Shown here in pieces: positions 61,132 through 61,717 of a stretch of 61,717 nt of DNA. Numbering within the stretch: the stretch's first letter is position 1; every line of letters starts with the position of its first letter. The stretch comes from Halothece sp964463655 (GTDB lineage Bacteria; Cyanobacteriota; Cyanobacteriia; Cyanobacteriales; Rubidibacteraceae). The notes beneath the pieces were generated by a model that searched no databases, was not told the DNA's origin, and worked only from the letters and a program-made list of their open reading frames with translations. The DNA lies in assembly GCA_964463655.1 (NCBI GenBank), contig CAYXDG010000010.1:1-61717 (forward strand), written 5' to 3'. A program made the translations under genes and the position numbers.

Positions 61132-61717
61132 TTACACGAGCGAACTACCCGCGAAAAACAAGTTAATACTTGCATTCAAATCTCTATCACAGCTAAAACC
61201 ACAACTCTCACAGTGGAAAGTTCTTTCTGATAGAGACAATTTTTCTTTCTTAACTCCACAATTGGAACAAGTTTTAGAAGAAGGAAACCAACGGTTAATT
61301 ACTACTAATTGAGAACCATAAAGTTGGCACTTGTATTCTAATTGACGACGAAACTCATAGAATCCCATATCAGCTATCCCTTTGGCTAACTTATGATTAG
61401 CTAACATTCCTTTAATATTCAAATCTTCAATTACTACCTTGCTGTGGTTTTTGGCAAGATAAGTGGTTAACTTATGAAGTACGTCTTTACGAATGTTGGC
61501 AATCTTTCGATGTAGTCTCGCTATCTTAATTTGGGCTTTCTTCCAGTTTTTAGAACCTTTTTCTTTATGGCGATTTAAGGATTGAAGACGAGAGAGTTTT
61601 TCTTCAAACTTTCGGTAAGATTTAGCTCCTTCAAAGACTTCACCAGTTGATAAAGTAGCTAATAAGGTTTTAATTCCTAAGTCAACTCCTACAATATCGT
61701 GAGTTTTAGGTGTATTT
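61132..61717 (-). CDS. tnpB: IS200/IS605-family TnpB (OrfB) nuclease, 5' part outside the window
   Basis: The frame is open to the window edge, so the N-terminus is missing; 194 codons remain. RuvC I is seen as IVGVDLGIKTLLA, RuvC II as VVIEDLNIKGM, a zinc ribbon CSNCG...CESCG lies between, and RuvC III is DRDLNASIN. All three acidic residues are present, so the C-terminal part is intact and the protein may be active. TnpB is an RNA-guided DNA endonuclease that favours retention of its element. No tnpA is visible. It is transcribed toward the sps promoter region. Confidence 0.9.
   Translation of the reverse strand, partial: NTPKTHDIVGVDLGIKTLLATLSTGEVFEGAKSYRKFEEKLSRLQSLNRHKEKGSKNWKKAQIKIARLHRKIANIRKDVLHKLTTYLAKNHSKVVIEDLNIKGMLANHKLAKGIADMGFYEFRRQLEYKCQLYGSQLVVINRWFPSSKTCSNCGVKKEKLSLSERTFHCESCGFSCDRDLNASINLFFAGSSLV

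Noticed and set aside
1..61717. tRNA, rRNA, CRISPR arrays, riboswitches or prophage
   Set aside because: None was recognised on reading both strands; a covariance-model search would be needed to exclude small RNAs.

Overview
The window is cyanobacterial chromosome. HIP1 octamers (GCGATCGC) occur in most genes, and several families are typical of cyanobacteria: a pix/tax-type taxis operon with a PatA-like regulator, a SigG-type ECF sigma factor, DUF3747/SLH and PilJ-like chemoreceptors. A two-domain sucrose-phosphate synthase and a very large exopolysaccharide locus would suit a salt-tolerant, mucilage-forming unicellular species of the Halothece/Euhalothece type. That placement is inference. 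I see no tRNA, rRNA or CRISPR array.

Layout. (1) 1-20.8 kb is a polysaccharide locus on the + strand. It holds about a dozen glycosyltransferases (GT2, GT4 and CgeB types), a methyltransferase, a hexapeptide acyltransferase, a Wzy-like membrane polymerase, a DUF218 protein, a Wzc-type tyrosine autokinase and a Wza-type SLBB export protein. No flippase or priming phosphoglycosyltransferase is in the window. The first 10 kb is rich in decay: a FkbM methyltransferase stub, a GT2 fragment beside a hicBA toxin-antitoxin pair, and a GT2 gene with two frameshifts. (2) 20.8-23.7 kb carries an SLH protein, a gamma-glutamylcyclotransferase-like protein, and an ECF sigma/anti-sigma pair. (3) 24.2-27.6 kb is a three-gene operon: alpha-oxoamine synthase, GNAT-family protein and extended SDR. 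Its composition matches the bacterial ceramide (sphingolipid) pathway genes spt, bcerS and cerR. This is the most interesting unit in the window. (4) 29.1-39.2 kb is a complete taxis operon in the order PatA-like regulator, CheY, CheW, MCP, MCP, CheA-REC. The order matches pixGHIJJL, but the receptors carry periplasmic sensor domains instead of bilin-binding GAF domains. The second receptor has a His/Asp-rich loop.

(5) 39.3-54.8 kb holds mainly metabolic and housekeeping genes: pheA, a PgpH-type HD phosphohydrolase, aroQ, an alpha/beta hydrolase, a GH13 amylase, an SDR, gatB, cofG, gloA and glcD. Between them are outer-membrane barrel proteins and a doubly truncated, frameshifted pseudogene. 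(6) 54.8-61.7 kb holds hisA, a GT4, a Cys-repeat secreted protein, a TPR protein, sucrose-phosphate synthase and the 3' part of an IS200/IS605-type tnpB. A second, solo copy of a right-end-like sequence from the same element type lies at 54975-55019.

How they work together: the locus in (1) would build and export a capsule or slime polymer under BY-kinase control, region (4) would steer pilus-based surface motility, and region (3) may supply an unusual membrane lipid. Many convergent gene pairs are packed with gaps of 1-20 nt or overlap.
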